From positions 1-7,837 of the forward strand of contig CACXFW010000438.1 in NCBI GenBank assembly GCA_902767065.1: a stretch of DNA of 7,837 nt, given 5' to 3'. Source of the DNA: an uncultured Lachnospiraceae bacterium (lineage in GTDB: Bacteria > Bacillota > Clostridia > Lachnospirales > Lachnospiraceae). Shown in pieces: positions 6,054 through 7,837 of the stretch (the first letter of the stretch is position 1; each line of letters starts with the position of its first letter). The position numbers were made by a program, and so were the translations under genes. Under the pieces are notes generated by a model. That model was not told the DNA's origin, ran no database searches, and saw only the letters and a program-made list of their open reading frames with translations.

Positions 6054-6108
6054 GAGAGGAAAGCGATGGTGAAAATCCTCTTTTCCGGCAGACGCTCAGG
6101 AGGAAGAA

Positions 6109-6783
6109 ATGAAACTATCAATTCTGACGATCTTTCCGGAACTGTTTGGGGATTTTGTCAAAGAACCGGTGATCTCCAGGGCAATCAGGAAGAAGCTTGT
6201 GGAATGGGAGGTCGTGGATATCCGCGCATTTGCGGGAGGAAGCTTTCGTCACATTGATGACGATTCCTACGGCGGAGGAGCCGGTATGGTAATGCGCTGC
6301 GGACCGGTGCTGGATGCTCTGGAATCGGTCCGCACAGAAGGCAGCTATACTGCGGTTATGACACCGGCAGGATACAGGTATACACAAAAGACGGCACATT
6401 TCTTCTCCAGGCAGCCGCATCTGATCCTGATCTGCGGCCATTACGAGGGGCTGGATGAGCGGATCCTGGATCATGCCGACGGTGTATTTACAATCGGAGA
6501 CTATGTGCTGACCGGCGGGGAACTGCCGGCGCGGGTCGTATGTGATTCCGTGATCCGGCTTCTGCCAGGCGTTCTGCGCGATCAGGCGAGAGCAGAGGAG
6601 TCTTTTGAGCAGGGAATCCTTGAGTATCCCCAGTATACCAAACCGGCTGACTGGAAAGGGGAGAAGGTCCCCGGGGTGCTGCTCTCCGGAGACCATGAAC
6701 GCATCCGGCGCTGGCGGCAGAAAGAAGCGCTCCGCATTACGCTGGAGCGCCGACCTGATCTTTTATGTGACCGACAGACCTGA
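6109..6783 (+). CDS. trmD: tRNA (guanine37-N1)-methyltransferase
   Basis: A SAM-dependent SPOUT enzyme that makes m1G37 and prevents +1 frameshifting. The 224 residues carry the trefoil-knot motifs in order: LTIFPELF 6-13, DDSYGGGAGMVM 51-62, LICGHYEGLDER 107-118, IGDYVLTGGELPA 129-141, RLLPGVL 150-156, LEYPQYTKP 171-179 and VLLSGDHERIRRWR 190-203. It ends soon after LERRPDLL, so the C-terminal tail is about 15-30 residues shorter than in E. coli. R150 aligns with catalytic R154 of E. coli. The catalytic Asp169 position holds Glu164 (EESF instead of EDSF). The ATG at 6109 has AGGAGG with five-base spacing. It sits 55 bases after the suf pair, not in the common rpsP-rimM-trmD-rplS cluster, and may be cotranscribed with suf. 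Confidence 0.95.
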   Translation: MKLSILTIFPELFGDFVKEPVISRAIRKKLVEWEVVDIRAFAGGSFRHIDDDSYGGGAGMVMRCGPVLDALESVRTEGSYTAVMTPAGYRYTQKTAHFFSRQPHLILICGHYEGLDERILDHADGVFTIGDYVLTGGELPARVVCDSVIRLLPGVLRDQARAEESFEQGILEYPQYTKPADWKGEKVPGVLLSGDHERIRRWRQKEALRITLERRPDLLCDRQT

Positions 6784-6807
6784 AGACACCCCAGGCTGAG
6801 TCTTCGG
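6780..6807. terminator. hairpin between convergent genes
   Basis: CTGAAGAC (6780-6787) pairs with GTCTTCGG (6800-6807), eight pairs with one G-U, around a 12-base loop. It sits on the trmD stop and just beyond the end of the convergent transglutaminase gene, the expected place for a two-way terminator. It lacks a T-run on either side, so the call is tentative. Confidence 0.35.
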
Positions 6808-6813
6808 CAGGGA

Positions 6814-7710
6814 TTACAGGTGATACCATTCCCTGTACTTTCTGCCGGTACCGGCATACGTTTTCTTCCAGAAATCCCCCATTCCGCCATGCTCCATGGA
6901 GGAATCAAATACATACCAGGTTCCGCCAATCATGATTTTCGTCCAGGAATGCAGATCCCAGTGGCCGTCCAGATAGAGAAGTTCGCCTGCAACTGCCTTG
7001 ACATCCCTGTATCCGATGAACCTCGCCATGTATGCGAGGGCTGCCGAGAAATTGTAGCATACGCCCGAGTGGGTCGTCAGCATCTCATATCCGTACGTCA
7101 GTCTCCAGCTGGCCGCGTAGGAGAAGGGGCGCTTAGTCACATAGGTAAACGCGTTGCTGCACAGATAGTTATAGCAGGCGCGGAGCTTCTGCTCCTGGGT
7201 CATGGCATTGTTGGTGAGCTGGTTCACGGTTTTTCTGACCAGCTTGTACATCTTTCTGGAAGGTGCGGTCATGGACCCGTTGGGATTGAGATAATAGTCA
7301 TCGATCATGCCTGTTTTCTGGATCAGACCGTCGACGCAATAACAGAATCCTCTTCCCTTGATATTGACCCATCCGTTCGCGCCGCTTCCGATGACGCCAG
7401 CCGCCCCTGTATTGATAAAGTAATACTCCTGTTTGGCGATCGTCACCAGGCCTGTGCGCATGACACCGCGGCTGGCCCTTTTTTTGGTAAAGAAATAAAC
7501 CTTTCCGTCAATGATCTTTTTGCCGACAGCCATGTTTCCGTAGGCATCATAGTAATAGATGTTTCCGTTCTGGCGGACCCAGCCGGTTGCCTGAGCCGCA
7601 TGCACCTTCTGCGTGTCAGGCAGAATGCCGGGCGCTGCCAAAAGCATGCAGGCAGCCAGAAGGCAGAACAGGATCCTGCGAATCCGATTTGTCAATATGC
7701 TTCCCCTCAT
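6814..7710 (-). CDS. secreted transglutaminase-like protein with aromatic/Gly surface repeats
   Basis: An exported protein of 298 residues (numbering from the 7710 ATG). Residues 1-38 are a signal peptide: basic start, hydrophobic core LFCLLAACMLLAAPG, and a likely cut after KVHA. About 43-150 hold four to five copies of a short W/Y-Y-F-G unit (GWVRQNG-YYYD-YGNM, then IIDGKVYFF, QEYYF, GWVNIKGRGFCYC, YYLNPNGSM). They resemble choline-binding or glucan-binding repeats and probably hold the protein to the cell surface. About 155-298 form a transglutaminase-like cysteine-protease-fold domain with an apparently intact triad: C218 in HSGVCYNFSAA, H254 in LHSWTKI and D269 in VFDSSM. It could crosslink or cleave surface proteins or peptidoglycan peptides; the substrate is not visible. 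The second ATG (7710) is chosen because GGAGG (7720-7724) is nine bases away. The ATG at 7716 is only three bases from it. It is convergent with trmD. Confidence 0.85.
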   Translation of the reverse strand: MRGSILTNRIRRILFCLLAACMLLAAPGILPDTQKVHAAQATGWVRQNGNIYYYDAYGNMAVGKKIIDGKVYFFTKKRASRGVMRTGLVTIAKQEYYFINTGAAGVIGSGANGWVNIKGRGFCYCVDGLIQKTGMIDDYYLNPNGSMTAPSRKMYKLVRKTVNQLTNNAMTQEQKLRACYNYLCSNAFTYVTKRPFSYAASWRLTYGYEMLTTHSGVCYNFSAALAYMARFIGYRDVKAVAGELLYLDGHWDLHSWTKIMIGGTWYVFDSSMEHGGMGDFWKKTYAGTGRKYREWYHL

Positions 7711-7741
7711 ACTCATTTTCCTCCCGAATCGTGTAAAACAG

Positions 7742-7758
7742 GTTACATTTTATGTAAC
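7742..7758. repeat. short palindrome next to tail copy 2
   Basis: GTTACAT (7742-7748) and ATGTAAC (7752-7758) form a perfect seven-base inverted repeat with a TTT loop. The last five bases belong to the conserved tail. If the tail were repeated on the other side, a larger GGTGCTGAATAGTTAC palindrome would result, so this may be half of a symmetric element. Confidence 0.55.
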
Positions 7759-7776
7759 TATTCAGCACCCCATGAA
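7747..7776 (-). promoter_or_regulatory. possible promoter of the transglutaminase gene
   Basis: On the minus strand TTCATG (7776-7771) and TAAAAT (7752-7747) are 18 bases apart. The -10 is good and the -35 poor. The start would be near 7740, about 30 bases before the chosen ATG. The -35 lies inside the right-end hairpin and the spacer spans the conserved tail, so the repeat may carry or control this promoter. Confidence 0.35.
7754..7769 (-). repeat. conserved 16-base tail, copy 2
   Basis: The minus strand reads GGTGCTGAATAGTTAC, identical to 67-82 at 15 of 16 bases. Its first two G's are also the end of the arm of the 7768-7835 hairpin. As in copy 1, the order is hairpin, then tail, then a gene for an exported protein, here 44 bases before the start at 7710. 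Confidence 0.65.
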
Positions 7777-7835
7777 TTCTCACAAAATCAGGACGGGGAG
7801 TTTACTCACCGGACGATTTTTGAGAATTCATGGGG
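7768..7835 (-). repeat. 68-base hairpin (copy 2 of hairpin-plus-tail element)
   Basis: A perfect 15-bp inverted repeat: CCCCATGAATTCTCA (7768-7782) with its complement at 7821-7835. It is followed inward by AAAATC (7784-7789) with GATTTT (7815-7820) after one bulged base. The 25-base centre can pair further (GG-GAG with CTC-CC). The arms share no sequence with those of copy 1, yet length and placement next to the tail are nearly the same. It could instead be terminal inverted repeats of a tiny mobile element; no transposase is present. Confidence 0.8.
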
Positions 7836-7837
7836 CG

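Noticed and set aside
6055..6084. Intrinsic terminator between the SufB-like gene and trmD (AGAGGA with TCCTCT then TTT).
   Set aside because: Six pairs with a 15-base loop and only a short T-run is too weak; cotranscription into trmD is as likely.
1..7837. CRISPR array, tRNA, rRNA, transposase or phage genes.
   Set aside because: No regularly spaced direct repeats, no tRNA-like cloverleaf, and no transposase or integrase coding sequence were seen.

Overview
The window looks like a piece of a moderately GC-rich (estimated slightly above 50%) anaerobic Clostridia chromosome, most likely Lachnospiraceae or a close relative. The evidence is strong AGGAGG-type ribosome binding sites, a two-gene SufC/SufB-like iron-sulfur pair with clostridial motifs, an ApbE flavinyltransferase together with an extracytoplasmic NusG domain II protein, and a secreted transglutaminase with aromatic/glycine cell-surface repeats. 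The family assignment is inferred from protein motifs, not from a database search.

Layout. Bases 1-134 hold no convincing gene. They are packed with inverted repeats: a 64-base imperfect hairpin, a 16-base tail and a second hairpin. Next come apbE (+, 162-1220) and, convergent with it, pyk for pyruvate kinase (-, 1253-2665). A 362-base divergent intergenic region carries a promoter for pyk and a promoter plus a structured leader for a NusG domain II protein (+, 3028-3462). That gene overlaps tcdA (+, 3447-4259). A short intergenic region with a clear sigma-A promoter precedes the run sufC (4388-5125), sufB/sufD-like (5127-6053) and trmD (6109-6783). A convergent gene for a secreted transglutaminase-like protein (-, 6814-7710) follows. 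Bases 7711-7837 hold its leader and another long hairpin.

How the genes fit together. ApbE attaches FMN to exported redox proteins. NusG domain II proteins often sit near ApbE and FMN-binding electron-transfer genes in Clostridia, so these two may serve the same exported flavoprotein system although pyk lies between them. SufC and the SufB-like protein form a minimal ATPase-scaffold pair for Fe-S assembly. TcdA and TrmD both modify tRNA at or next to position 37 (ct6A37 and m1G37). pyk is a housekeeping glycolytic gene.

The least expected signal is at the two window ends. Each end has a ~65-base imperfect hairpin with unrelated arm sequence, followed at once by a nearly identical 16-base tail (GGTGCTGAATARTTAC, 15 of 16 identical). 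The copies are in opposite orientation and each lies just upstream of a gene for an exported protein. This looks like a dispersed element with a conserved tail and variable but self-complementary arms. A second notable point is an aspartate-to-tyrosine change in the D-loop of SufC.
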